Assembly (NCBI GenBank): GCA_947165355.1
Contig: CAMUZZ010000007.1
Coordinates: 1-45,246 of the forward strand
Reading direction: 5' to 3'
From: an uncultured Clostridium sp.
Lineage (GTDB): Bacteria > Bacillota > Clostridia > TANB77 > CAG-508
Length of the DNA stretch: 45,246 bases
In this document: one piece after another, positions 28,572 through 36,573 of the stretch
Layout of the letters: the number at the start of each line of letters is the position of its first letter
Position numbering within the stretch: position 1 is the first letter of the stretch
The notes under the pieces: generated by a model
What the model was told of the DNA's origin: nothing
The model's input: the letters and a program-made list of their open reading frames with translations, nothing else
Database searches by the model: none
Made by a program: the position numbers and the translations under genes

Positions 28572-29528
28572 CTATAATGATCTTCTAACTTCTCTTAATA
28601 TCTTTTCCTTTATTGATTCTATACTTTCACTAGTTGGGAAAGCTGCAGATTTTACATGACCTCCACCACCAAAAAGTAAAGCTATTTCAGCAACATTAAC
28701 TTTGTTGTTTGATCTTAAAGAAACTTTATATTTTCCATGTCTATTGGCTCTTACAAATATCGAAACTTCAACACCTTCAATATCTCTACCAATATCAACA
28801 ATTCCTTCATGATCTCCAGGAACGCTATTAACCTTGTCTAAATCTTCCTCTGTAACATATGTAAATGCAATTTTACCATCATCTAAAAACTCTAATCTAT
28901 CATTTGCAATTCTTGTTAATTCAAATGCAGATCTAGTTTTAACTTGTAAAACCTTTCTGTATGTATCAGAAACATTAACACCTTTTCTTAAAAGTGCCGC
29001 AACAAATTCAAATGTTTCAGCTGTAACTCCTTTGTATTTAAAACCTCCAGTATCAGTTATAATACCAGTTAGTAAGCACGTACCAATTTCTTTGTTAATG
29101 TCTATATTAAAATAGTTTAATAAAACAATCATAACCTCGGCACATGCAGGGGCGTCTGGATTAACAAAGTTATAATCTCCATACATTGTATTTGTTCCAT
29201 GGTGATCTATAACAATAGTACTCTTTGCATTTTCAAAATATTTTTTCCAACCATTTAACATTTCTAGTGCAGCACAATCAATAGCAATTGCTAAATCATA
29301 GTTTTCAACATCAGATTCTGTCTTTATATCTTCAGCTCCAGGCAAGAAACTGAATGTTTTTGGAAGTTCTGGAATAATTAAATCAACATTTTCTTTTCCT
29401 TGCATCTTTAAAGCATTATACAAAGCTAAGCTGGTTCCTATAGCATCTCCATCTGGGTTTTCGTGTGCTAGAATAACTATCGAGTTTGCATTATTTACAT
29501 TTTCTAATATTTTATCTAGGGTATTCAT
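28572..29528 (-). CDS. nrnA: DHH/DHHA1 oligoribonuclease / pAp phosphatase NrnA
   Basis: 318 residues. Degrades nano-RNA and dephosphorylates 3'-phosphoadenosine 5'-phosphate. Metal-binding motifs are AHENPDGDAIGTSLAL, the aspartate in LAIAIDCAALEML and the DHH signature IVIDHHGTNT, followed by TGIITDTGGFKY. The C-terminal DHHA1 domain has SLRSNNKVNVAEIALLFGGGGHVKSAA, which binds the substrate. It sits between rbfA and truB as in many Firmicutes. A weak AAGGTA lies upstream of the ATG, and the gap to rbfA is 39 bases. Confidence 0.93.
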   Translation of the reverse strand: MNTLDKILENVNNANSIVILAHENPDGDAIGTSLALYNALKMQGKENVDLIIPELPKTFSFLPGAEDIKTESDVENYDLAIAIDCAALEMLNGWKKYFENAKSTIVIDHHGTNTMYGDYNFVNPDAPACAEVMIVLLNYFNIDINKEIGTCLLTGIITDTGGFKYKGVTAETFEFVAALLRKGVNVSDTYRKVLQVKTRSAFELTRIANDRLEFLDDGKIAFTYVTEEDLDKVNSVPGDHEGIVDIGRDIEGVEVSIFVRANRHGKYKVSLRSNNKVNVAEIALLFGGGGHVKSAAFPTSESIESIKEKILREVRRSL

Positions 29529-29567
29529 ATTTTTCTACCTTACCTTTCATTAGCTCGAATTATAAAA

Positions 29568-29921
29568 TTATTTTTTATCATTTAGCTCTTTAAGTATATT
29601 ATCTATTCTCATTCCATATTCCATAGAATCATCAAGCTCAAAAACTAGTTCAGGAGTAATTCTTAAATTTATTGTTTTGGCAATTTGACTTCTAATAAAA
29701 CCACTTGACTCTTTAAGTCCTTGCATTGTTTTATCTATATCCTTTGAATTAAGTACGCTTACATATATTTTAGCATATTTAAAATCTGGTGTAATTTTTG
29801 CCCTAGTAACACTTAATAATCCTGTAACATTTGGATTTTTTAATTCAAATGTTAGAATATGGCTTATTTCTTTTTTAAGCTCTTCATTTATTCGGTTTAA
29901 CCTAGTCTCATTCTTTGCCAT
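29568..29921 (-). CDS. rbfA: 30S ribosome-binding factor RbfA
   Basis: 117 residues. A KH-fold assembly factor for the 30S subunit and 16S rRNA 5' end. MAKNETRLNRINEELKKEISHIL starts helix 1; LLSVTRAKITPDFKYAKIYVSVL is the central strand pair and LRITPELVFELDDSMEYGMRIDNIL the C-terminal signature. Start behind AAAGGACATAGG. It lies 22 bases downstream of infB, in the nusA operon. Confidence 0.95.
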   Translation of the reverse strand: MAKNETRLNRINEELKKEISHILTFELKNPNVTGLLSVTRAKITPDFKYAKIYVSVLNSKDIDKTMQGLKESSGFIRSQIAKTINLRITPELVFELDDSMEYGMRIDNILKELNDKK

Positions 29922-29943
29922 AAAACCTATGTCCTTTCAAAAA

Positions 29944-32900
29944 TTATCTTTTAACTTCTTCCATTACAAAGAATTCAATTATATCATCTTCTTTTAGATC
30001 ATTGTAATCTTCAATTTGACATCCACATTCATAACCCTTTGTAACTTCTTTAACATCATCTTTAAATCTCTTTAAAGATATTAGCTTGCCTTCGTGAATA
30101 ACAACACCTTCACGAATAACTCTAACCCCTGCATTTCTTTCAATTTTACCATCAGTTACGAAACATCCAGCAATTGTTCCAACATTAGAAACTTTGAAAG
30201 TTTGTCTAACTTGAGCATTACCAATAACTTTCTCCTCGTATACTGGATCAAGCATTCCTTTCATAGCAGCTTCAACATCTTCTAAAGCTTTGTAAATAAT
30301 AGAGTATTGCTTAATTTCAACGCCTTCTTTTTCAGCCACTTCCTTAGCAGTACCTACTGGACGAACGTTAAACGCAATAATTATAGCATTTGCAGCTTTT
30401 GCAAGTTGAACATCAGATTCATTAACTGCACCAGCAACTGAGTGTATAACCTTAACTTTAACTTCATCATTAGATAGTTTTTCTAATGATTGTTTAATAG
30501 CTTCTGCAGATCCTTGAACATCAGCCTTAACAATTAAGTTCAATTGTTTTAAGTCTTCATCCGCCATTTTTTCAAATAAATTATTTAATGTAACTACATT
30601 GCCGTTGTTTAGTGATTTTTCTCTTTCTTTTAATTTTCTCTTCTCAATTAAATGTTTTGCCATTTTTTCATTTTTAACTTCATAGAAAGTATCACCAGCT
30701 TCAGGTAAATCTGTAAGTCCCATTATTTCAACAGGTGTTGATGGACCAGCTTCTTTTACGCTTTGTCCTTTATCATTTCTCATAGCTCTTATTCTACCAA
30801 TAGATGTTCCAACAACTATTGTATCTCCAACATCTAATGTACCACGTTGAACAAGTATTGATGCGATTGGACCTCTTGCTTTATCTAGTCTAGCTTCAAT
30901 TACAGTTCCCTTTGATTGCTTATCTGGGTTAGCCTTAAGCTCTTTCATATCAGCAACTAATAGAACCATTTCAAGTAATCCATTGATGTTAGTTCCTTGT
31001 TTTGCAGAAATAGGAACAAATATTGTGTCTCCACCCCACTCCTCAGGAACTAATTCGTATTGCATTAAATCTTGTTTAATTCTGTCTATGTTAGCAGTTG
31101 GTAAATCAATCTTGTTAACTGCAACAATTATTGGAATATTTGCTGCTTTAGCATGATTTATAGCTTCAACTGTTTGAGGCATTACACCATCATCTGCAGC
31201 AACAACAAGTATTGCTATATCCGTTATTTGAGCACCTCTTGCTCTCATGCTTGTAAATGCTTCGTGTCCTGGTGTATCTAGGAATGTTATTTCTCTACCA
31301 TTTACATTAACTTTGTATGCACCAATATGTTGTGTAATTCCACCAGCTTCACCTTCAATAACGTTAGTTTTTCTAACAGCATCAAGTAAAGATGTTTTAC
31401 CATGATCAACGTGTCCCATAACAACAACAACTGGTGGTCTTGGTTTTAAATCTTCTTCTCTATCTTCAGATTCATCAAATAGAACATCTTCCTCATTAAC
31501 AACAACTTTTTTAGTTGCAGTTACACCAAATTCGCTTGCAACCAAATATGCTGTATCAAAATCTAAATCGTTATTTATTGTGGCCATAATACCAAGTCCC
31601 ATTAACTTAGTTATTACTTCGCCACTAGTTTTCTTTAATTCAACCGCTAAATCTTTAACTGTTATATTTTCTGGAATAGTTATTTCAGTTAATTGGAATA
31701 TTTTTTGTTTTGATTTTTCTTCTTTATTTACTTTCTTTTTGTTTTTATTTCTTCTGTCATTAGATAAATCGTAATAATCAAGCATACCACCTTCTTGATC
31801 ATTAAACATATTTGACAATTTATCTACTTGTTTTAAATCTTTTAATTTACCATCATTAAATTCAGAGAATCTGTCTTGTTTCTTGTTTTTAGTATTTTTC
31901 TTATTGTTAGCAGCTTTTGCTTCCTCAAATTTGCTTTGTTTAGCTTTATCAATAGACTTGCTACTGTAGTCTCTTTGAGATTCTTTCTCAACTATTTCAG
32001 TAGCCATAATGTTTTTAATATTTTTATCTAGGCCTTTTTCATCAAGTGGTCTATTGTCATTTCTGTTGTTGCCATATTTGTTATATCCACCATTTTGTTG
32101 TTTATTGAATCTATTATTTGAGTAGTTATCACCATTTCTGTCGTTACGATTGTTAAAACGTCTTTCACCGTTATCATTACCGTTTCCATTATTATATTTA
32201 TTAAATGGTCTAGTATTGTCTCCGCCACGTCTATTATCGTTTCCGTATCTGTTTTCGTTATTGAATTTATTATCGTTTCCAAATCTGTTATTTGAATTGT
32301 TACGTTTTTCGTAATAATTATCGGTTCTAACTGTTTCTTTCTTAACTGCTACGCCCATATTTTTATTCTCAGTATTCTCCTTTATATTCTGATTAACATC
32401 CTTGTTACTATTTGCATTTTCTTGCTCTATTTTTTGTTTTTCAAGCTCTTTTTTCTGCTCTTCTTGTTTCTTAAGCTCTTCCTGTTTTTTAAGCTCTTCT
32501 TGCTTTTTCTTTTCTTCTTCTTCTTTTTTCTTATCTTTAATACCAAATAATTCACTAACAGTCATTGGCTTTTGTTGCTTATTTCTGTACACAATGTTGT
32601 AATTTTTATTGTTATTTCTTTCAACAAAACCTATGTTAGATTTATCACTTTTTTTCTTTTCTTCTTGCTCTGGTTTGTTTTCTTCTGCAACAATAACCTC
32701 TCTTCTTATAATAACAGGACTACTTGCTTCTTTTTTCTTGTCCTTTACTTTTTTGTCTAATTTTTCGGCATCCTTCTTTTTATCATCTTTTTTGTTTAAA
32801 GCATCTTTAATTGCTTTTGCCTGGCTATCGTCTATAGAGCTTAAATGGCTCTTAACATCAATTCCTAATTCTGTTGCCTTTTCGATTATATCTTTACTAG

Positions 32901-32946
32901 ACAAATTCAATTCTTTTGCAATTTCATGAACTTTTACCTTAGCCAA
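29944..32946 (-). CDS. infB: Translation initiation factor IF-2
   Basis: 1000 residues. GTPase that brings fMet-tRNA to the 30S subunit. Residues 1-50 are an IF2N domain ([24 protein letters not shown]). About 50-200 is a lysine/glutamate-rich linker. About 215-302 is a low-complexity stretch of N, G, R and D with [18 protein letters not shown]-like repeats. A second IF2N domain ([23 protein letters not shown]) comes near 420. The G domain begins near 505 with [19 protein letters not shown], then [16 protein letters not shown] and NKIDLP; domains II-IV follow to FFVMEEVKR. The start is TTG at 32946 with GGGGGTG upstream. The order ylxR-infB-rbfA is typical; the L7Ae-type gene often between ylxR and infB is missing. 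Confidence 0.97.
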   Translation of the reverse strand: MAKVKVHEIAKELNLSSKDIIEKATELGIDVKSHLSSIDDSQAKAIKDALNKKDDKKKDAEKLDKKVKDKKKEASSPVIIRREVIVAEENKPEQEEKKKSDKSNIGFVERNNNKNYNIVYRNKQQKPMTVSELFGIKDKKKEEEEKKKQEELKKQEELKKQEEQKKELEKQKIEQENANSNKDVNQNIKENTENKNMGVAVKKETVRTDNYYEKRNNSNNRFGNDNKFNNENRYGNDNRRGGDNTRPFNKYNNGNGNDNGERRFNNRNDRNGDNYSNNRFNKQQNGGYNKYGNNRNDNRPLDEKGLDKNIKNIMATEIVEKESQRDYSSKSIDKAKQSKFEEAKAANNKKNTKNKKQDRFSEFNDGKLKDLKQVDKLSNMFNDQEGGMLDYYDLSNDRRNKNKKKVNKEEKSKQKIFQLTEITIPENITVKDLAVELKKTSGEVITKLMGLGIMATINNDLDFDTAYLVASEFGVTATKKVVVNEEDVLFDESEDREEDLKPRPPVVVVMGHVDHGKTSLLDAVRKTNVIEGEAGGITQHIGAYKVNVNGREITFLDTPGHEAFTSMRARGAQITDIAILVVAADDGVMPQTVEAINHAKAANIPIIVAVNKIDLPTANIDRIKQDLMQYELVPEEWGGDTIFVPISAKQGTNINGLLEMVLLVADMKELKANPDKQSKGTVIEARLDKARGPIASILVQRGTLDVGDTIVVGTSIGRIRAMRNDKGQSVKEAGPSTPVEIMGLTDLPEAGDTFYEVKNEKMAKHLIEKRKLKEREKSLNNGNVVTLNNLFEKMADEDLKQLNLIVKADVQGSAEAIKQSLEKLSNDEVKVKVIHSVAGAVNESDVQLAKAANAIIIAFNVRPVGTAKEVAEKEGVEIKQYSIIYKALEDVEAAMKGMLDPVYEEKVIGNAQVRQTFKVSNVGTIAGCFVTDGKIERNAGVRVIREGVVIHEGKLISLKRFKDDVKEVTKGYECGCQIEDYNDLKEDDIIEFFVMEEVKR

Positions 32947-32967
32947 TAAATTTCACCCCCATAAATA

Positions 32968-33231
32968 TTAGTTATCTTTTTTTATCTCATTTTTTAATTC
33001 ATCATATATTTCATTAGATATTTGCATATCAAATGTTCTTTCTAGCTTTTTAGTTTTAATTGTTTTTTCTAGGCATTCTATATTATCGCAAATATAAGCC
33101 CCTCTTCCATTTGCTCTGCCCGTTTTATCAACAAAGATCTGTCCTTCTTTGTTTAAAACAATCCTTATTAACTCGTTTTTATTTTTTTGAGTATTGCACC
33201 CAATACAAGTTCTTTGTGGTATTTTCTTCAA
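32968..33231 (-). CDS. ylxR: YlxR-family RNA-binding protein
   Basis: 87 residues from a TTG at 33231, eight bases after AGGAA; the GTG at 33240 abuts that site and is less likely. Signature blocks are PQRTCIGCNTQKNKNELIRIV with its cysteine pair and VDKTGRANGRGAYICDNIECLEK. YlxR (RNPM/DUF448) proteins are basic, bind RNA and are reported to interact with RNase P; they are encoded between nusA and infB in most Firmicutes, as here. Gaps are 21 bases to infB and about 45 bases to nusA. Confidence 0.92.
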   Translation of the reverse strand: MKKIPQRTCIGCNTQKNKNELIRIVLNKEGQIFVDKTGRANGRGAYICDNIECLEKTIKTKKLERTFDMQISNEIYDELKNEIKKDN

Positions 33232-33275
33232 ATTAATCACTTCCTATTGTATTCAAACATTCAAATTATATTAAA

Positions 33276-34421
33276 CTATTCTTCTACTTCTGGCTCTTCT
33301 GAAACTTCAGGTTCTTCTTCATTGTTTTGATTAGCAATCATCTCTCTAAATTGAGATTCGCTCTTTATATCGATCTTCCAATTTGTAAGTTTTGCTGCTA
33401 ACCTAACATTTTGTCCAGATTTTCCAATTGCTAAAGATAATTGATCGTCAGGAACAATTACTTGTGCAAACTTCTCTTCTTCATTAATATCAACAGCTAA
33501 AACTTGAGCTGGTAATAATGCAGCAGAAATATAAATTGATGGATCTGGATTCCATTCGATAACGTCTATTTTTTCACCATTTAATTCGTTAATAATATTT
33601 TGAATACGTATTCCCTTTTGACCAACACATGATCCAACTGGATCTATGTTTTCATCTGGTGAATAAACTGCTACTTTGCTTCTACTTCCTGGATCTCTTG
33701 ATACACTTTTTATTTCAATTATTCCTTCGTATATTTCAGGAATTTCTAATTCAAATAGCTTTCTAACAAAATCGCCATTAGCTCTTGAAATAATAACTTG
33801 TGGAGCACCTTTTACTCCTCTTTCAACATCCATTACATATCCACGAATTTTATCGTTTACTTTGTATTTTTCTGTTGGGATTTGTTCTTTTAAAGGCATA
33901 ACACCTTCAAGCTTACCTAAATCTACAACAACTATTGAACCGTCTGCTTTTTGAACTATACCAGAAATTATTTCTCCTTTTCTTTCAGTAAATTCATCGA
34001 ATAAAACATTTCTAGATGCTTCTCTAATTTTTTGAATAATAACTTGTTTAGCAGTTTGAGCAGCAATTCTTCCAAAATCTCTTGGTATTATTTCAATTTG
34101 TGCAATATCTCCAATAGCAAGCTTTTTGCTTATTTTCTTTGCATCTTCTAAGTTTATTTGTAGTTTATCATCTTCTACAGATTCAACAACTTCCTTTTCA
34201 GCATATACATGTATTTCACCTGTTTCAGCATTCATTGTAACTTTTACATTTTCTGAATTTGAATCATAATTTCTTTTATAGGCTGTTACAAGAGCTGTTT
34301 CAATAGATTCAAGCATGTAATCCTTTTTTATTCCTTTTTCTTTCTCTAAATCTTCCATAGCTAGAATAAGTTCTTTGCTATCAATTAATTTGCTTTTGTT
34401 TTGTTTTGTCTCTTTTTTCAT
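33276..34421 (-). CDS. nusA: Transcription termination/antitermination factor NusA
   Basis: 381 residues. RNA-polymerase-associated factor that stimulates pausing and termination, and antitermination on rRNA. The N-terminal polymerase-binding domain starts LIDSKELILAMEDLEKEKGIKKDYMLESIE. The S1 domain follows (RKGEIISGIVQKADGSIVVVDLGKLEGVMP). KH1 has DPVGSCVGQKGIRIQNIINELNGEKIDVIEW and KH2 has SLAIGKSGQNVRLAAKLTNWKIDI. The C-terminus is a short acidic tail (EEEPEVSEEPEVEE), without the AR repeats of E. coli. It lies 15 bases after rimP. In Bacilli NusA can control its own leader. Confidence 0.97.
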   Translation of the reverse strand: MKKETKQNKSKLIDSKELILAMEDLEKEKGIKKDYMLESIETALVTAYKRNYDSNSENVKVTMNAETGEIHVYAEKEVVESVEDDKLQINLEDAKKISKKLAIGDIAQIEIIPRDFGRIAAQTAKQVIIQKIREASRNVLFDEFTERKGEIISGIVQKADGSIVVVDLGKLEGVMPLKEQIPTEKYKVNDKIRGYVMDVERGVKGAPQVIISRANGDFVRKLFELEIPEIYEGIIEIKSVSRDPGSRSKVAVYSPDENIDPVGSCVGQKGIRIQNIINELNGEKIDVIEWNPDPSIYISAALLPAQVLAVDINEEEKFAQVIVPDDQLSLAIGKSGQNVRLAAKLTNWKIDIKSESQFREMIANQNNEEEPEVSEEPEVEE

Positions 34422-34436
34422 TTTCCAAATTCCCCC

Positions 34437-34901
34437 TTAATTATTCCAATCATAGTATTTCTTTATTAATGATATATTTTTTCTTTCAATTTCAATATTC
34501 GCATCTTCTAACTCAAGATTTATAACTTCATCATTGAATGAAATAAGCTTTCCAATAAATTCTTTAACACTATCAACTGGTTTAAATAATTTAACTGTTA
34601 TTATATTTCCAATGTTCTCTTCTAGATGTCTTTCTTTTCTAATTATTTTTTCTACACCTGTTGATGAAACTTCAAGAAAATATTGCTCTTTTATATAATC
34701 TTCTTCATCTAAAACATCCGTAATGGCATTGTTTACAGTTTCACAATCGTTTAAATCAATATCACCATTTTCCTTTTCTATAAAGATTCTTAAAAAGTAA
34801 TCTTTACCTTCTTTTGCATATTGAACATCATATAGCTTGTATCCTATATCTTCGATAATAGGTTTGACTTTGTTTTCAATTTTTTCCTCTATATTAGCCA
34901 A
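34437..34901 (-). CDS. rimP: Ribosome maturation factor RimP
   Basis: 154 residues. Needed for 30S maturation around S12. The N-terminal alpha/beta domain has GYKLYDVQYAKEGKDYFLRIFIEKENGDIDLNDCETVNNAITDVLDEED and the signature YFLEVSSTGVEKIIRKERHLEENIG; a C-terminal SH3-like barrel follows. TTG start at 34901 with AAGGAGG nine bases upstream. First gene of rimP-nusA-ylxR-infB-rbfA-nrnA-truB, behind the promoter at 34975-35003 and a leader hairpin. Confidence 0.95.
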   Translation of the reverse strand: MANIEEKIENKVKPIIEDIGYKLYDVQYAKEGKDYFLRIFIEKENGDIDLNDCETVNNAITDVLDEEDYIKEQYFLEVSSTGVEKIIRKERHLEENIGNIITVKLFKPVDSVKEFIGKLISFNDEVINLELEDANIEIERKNISLIKKYYDWNN

Positions 34902-34927
34902 TTAAAAAGACCTCCTTATCACGATTA

Positions 34928-34952
34928 AAGAGTGGGATTTGTTCCCACTCTT
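34928..34952 (-). promoter_or_regulatory. rimP leader hairpin
   Basis: A perfect stem AGAGTGGGA / TCCCACTCT (9 bp, 10 with flanking A-T) and 5-base loop in the leader of rimP, followed by TTTAATCG. GAGTGGG/CCCACTC hairpins ahead of rimP recur in Firmicutes (the rimP-leader motif). The T run is short, so an attenuator role is uncertain. Confidence 0.6.
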
Positions 34953-34974
34953 CTGTAATTTCTTATGCTTTTAT

Positions 34975-35003
34975 ATTATACCTTATATTTACTAAATAAT
35001 CAA
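34975..35003 (-). promoter_or_regulatory. Promoter of the rimP-nusA-infB operon
   Basis: TTGATT (34998-35003), 17 bases, TATAAT (34975-34980), minus strand; start expected near 34968, giving a 65-base leader with the hairpin at 34928-34952. Confidence 0.85.
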
Positions 35004-35043
35004 GCATTTTTGCGATTTATTTATATTTAAATACTGTTATTGT

Positions 35044-35544
35044 TTACTCCCAAAAATAGTTACTTGTTTCTTGTAATCCATCAAACTTAACCTGTCTTAA
35101 TATCTCATAAGTTATAATTGCTACAGAATTTGATAAATTTAACGATCTTAAAGTATTTCTCATCGGGATTCTAATTGTATTTTCTATATACTTTTGAAGT
35201 AAATCTTCTGGTAATCCTTTTGTTTCTTTTCCGTATAAAATAAATACTTCATCAAATTTTGAATAATCCACATCCGAATAACAATGTGTGGCTTTAGTAC
35301 TTGCAAAAAACATGTTGTTTTTTTCTGGCGGATACTTTTCTAAAAATTTCTCCAATGAATAATGTTCTTCAACATCTAATTTATCCCAATAATCTAGCCC
35401 AGATCTTTTAAGTGTTTTATCATCAATTTGAAACCCTAGTGGATGTATTAAATGAAGTTTAGCCCCTGTAATAGCACAAGTTCTAGCAATATTTCCTGTG
35501 TTTTGTGGTATCTCTGGCTCACACATAACAATATTTATTTTCAT
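35044..35544 (-). CDS. trmL: tRNA (cytidine/uridine-34 2'-O)-methyltransferase TrmL
   Basis: 166 residues from the ATG at 35544 (AAGGAA eight bases upstream; open codons upstream overlap that site). A minimal SPOUT methyltransferase modifying the wobble base of tRNA-Leu. It has INIVMCEPEIPQNTGNIARTCAITGA at the start and HLIHPLGFQIDDKTLKRSGLDYWD. The knot region is FILYGKETKGLPEDLL and IRIPMRNTLRSLNLSNSVAIITYEILRQ. Length and motifs match YibK/CspR proteins. It sits alone just upstream of the nusA operon promoter, which lies 40 bases after its stop. Confidence 0.94.
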   Translation of the reverse strand: MKINIVMCEPEIPQNTGNIARTCAITGAKLHLIHPLGFQIDDKTLKRSGLDYWDKLDVEEHYSLEKFLEKYPPEKNNMFFASTKATHCYSDVDYSKFDEVFILYGKETKGLPEDLLQKYIENTIRIPMRNTLRSLNLSNSVAIITYEILRQVKFDGLQETSNYFWE

Positions 35545-35673
35545 ATTATCATTTCCTTTCATATCTACGCAAAGCATTTATACTATTAGATTTAAGGTGA
35601 TTTACTATAATAACTCTCGCTTAATGAACCTCGCTCTGCATATAACTTATTTTCGTTTTATAAAAAGGAAGAA

Positions 35674-35691
35674 GGCACTCATACGAATGCC
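35674..35691 (-). terminator. Terminator after the 78-residue gene
   Basis: GGCATTC-GTAT-GAGTGCC (minus strand; 7-bp stem with one G.T, 4-base loop), then TTCTTCCTTTTT. It lies about 25 bases after the stop at 35716. Confidence 0.7.
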
Positions 35692-35715
35692 CACTTCTGC
35701 GCCGCAAATTAAATG

Positions 35716-35952
35716 TTACAGAATATTTTTGATTTGTGTTTCGGTTTGAATTCTTCTTTGCTCTCCATTGGCGGTAAGAACAATCCACCATAACCAATTT
35801 TTGTCAATACCAAATGAGGTAATTTCATGGGTTATGCTCTGTCCTGGACCAATTCTATAAGGTCCTACGACGTAATACCGTCTTGCAGCTGCATCATACG
35901 AAATCTTAACAAACTGTCCGTTTGTTAACACAACCTTCAATATCTCTTTCAT
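35716..35952 (-). CDS. Small protein of unknown function, probably acquired
   Basis: 78 residues. MKEILKVVLTNGQFVKISYDAAARRYYVVGPYRIGPGQSI and so on: short alternating strands rich in aromatic residues (RRYYVVGPYRIG, KNWLWWIVLTANGEQRR) suggest a small all-beta domain, but I recognise no family. AGGAGG stands eight bases before the ATG. It has a strong promoter (36060-36088), a long leader and its own terminator. Base composition is higher in G+C than the housekeeping genes around it. It shares this style with its neighbour at 36147 and with the genes at 15144 and 22560; the minus-strand promoter region shares TATAATAAGC with that of 15144. Confidence 0.65.
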   Translation of the reverse strand: MKEILKVVLTNGQFVKISYDAAARRYYVVGPYRIGPGQSITHEITSFGIDKNWLWWIVLTANGEQRRIQTETQIKNIL

Positions 35953-36059
35953 TTTGTAGTCCTCCTACATGGTTAATTATTGGCAACACTTTACTTGCGT
36001 AATTCCAGTACATTCGTACCGCTGAACACAAATTACATTGCAAATTAAAGCATGAGCTT

Positions 36060-36088
36060 ATTATATCACCTACTGCATCATTTTACAA
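36060..36088 (-). promoter_or_regulatory. Promoter of the 78-residue gene
   Basis: TTGTAA (36083-36088), 17 bases, TATAAT (36060-36065), minus strand. The leader to the ATG at 35952 is about 100 bases. Confidence 0.8.
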
Positions 36089-36114
36089 TATAAATATGCT
36101 CTCAAAGTACAAAA

Positions 36115-36138
36115 AAGGGAATCCATTAGGATTCCCTT
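36115..36138 (-). terminator. Terminator after the 70-residue gene
   Basis: A perfect 10-bp stem AAGGGAATCC / GGATTCCCTT with a 4-base loop and a run of T on the minus strand (A run at 36111-36116). It starts nine bases after the stop at 36147. Confidence 0.92.
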
Positions 36139-36146
36139 CTTTATCG

Positions 36147-36359
36147 TCATCTTCTTATAATGTGACACCGCATGATTTTTTCACCACTAGTCTTACCTTC
36201 AGGGCAGTACGTAATATCATAAATATCACCCTGCACCTTCTCCTGATGTAACACAATGAGGTTACTTTGATTGAGACCCGGGCCACGGATGTACTGAACA
36301 TTGTTTTTCTCGTACATCTCATAGTAGCCTTCTCTTATCGGAATATCAATCCGTGCCAT
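36147..36359 (-). CDS. Small basic protein of unknown function, probably acquired
   Basis: 70 residues: MARIDIPIREGYYEMYEKNN followed by a strand-rich C-terminus ending CPEGKTSGEKIMRCHIIRR, with two cysteines. No family recognised. AGGAGG lies eight bases before the ATG. It is the most isolated gene of the window, in the divergent gap before mutS2, with a perfect terminator of its own and G+C-richer codons than mutS2 or trmL. In the region ahead of it (36402-36434) CCAAGG occurs twice, flanking a GTTC..GAAC inverted pair on the minus strand, a possible control site; no convincing promoter is visible. Confidence 0.62.
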   Translation of the reverse strand: MARIDIPIREGYYEMYEKNNVQYIRGPGLNQSNLIVLHQEKVQGDIYDITYCPEGKTSGEKIMRCHIIRR

Positions 36360-36573
36360 GGTGAGCGCCTCCTAAAGAAGAATTTAGCTAAGTAAGCTAC
36401 CTTGGTTCTTCAAAAATTGTTACGAACCTTGGATTTGTTTACGCTAGCTATGGCCGTATTCTATCAAATAATTAATTTGTTGTCTAGTACAAACATATGG
36501 ACTTTTATCATCTTTATTTTTTGCTTTATTTATGGTAAAATGTTTACTAAATATATTTTTAAGGAGATTAAAA

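Noticed and set aside
32402-32929. Plus-strand frames rich in S, F and L opposite infB
   Set aside because: They mirror the lysine/glutamate-rich linker of IF-2 and have no start signals.
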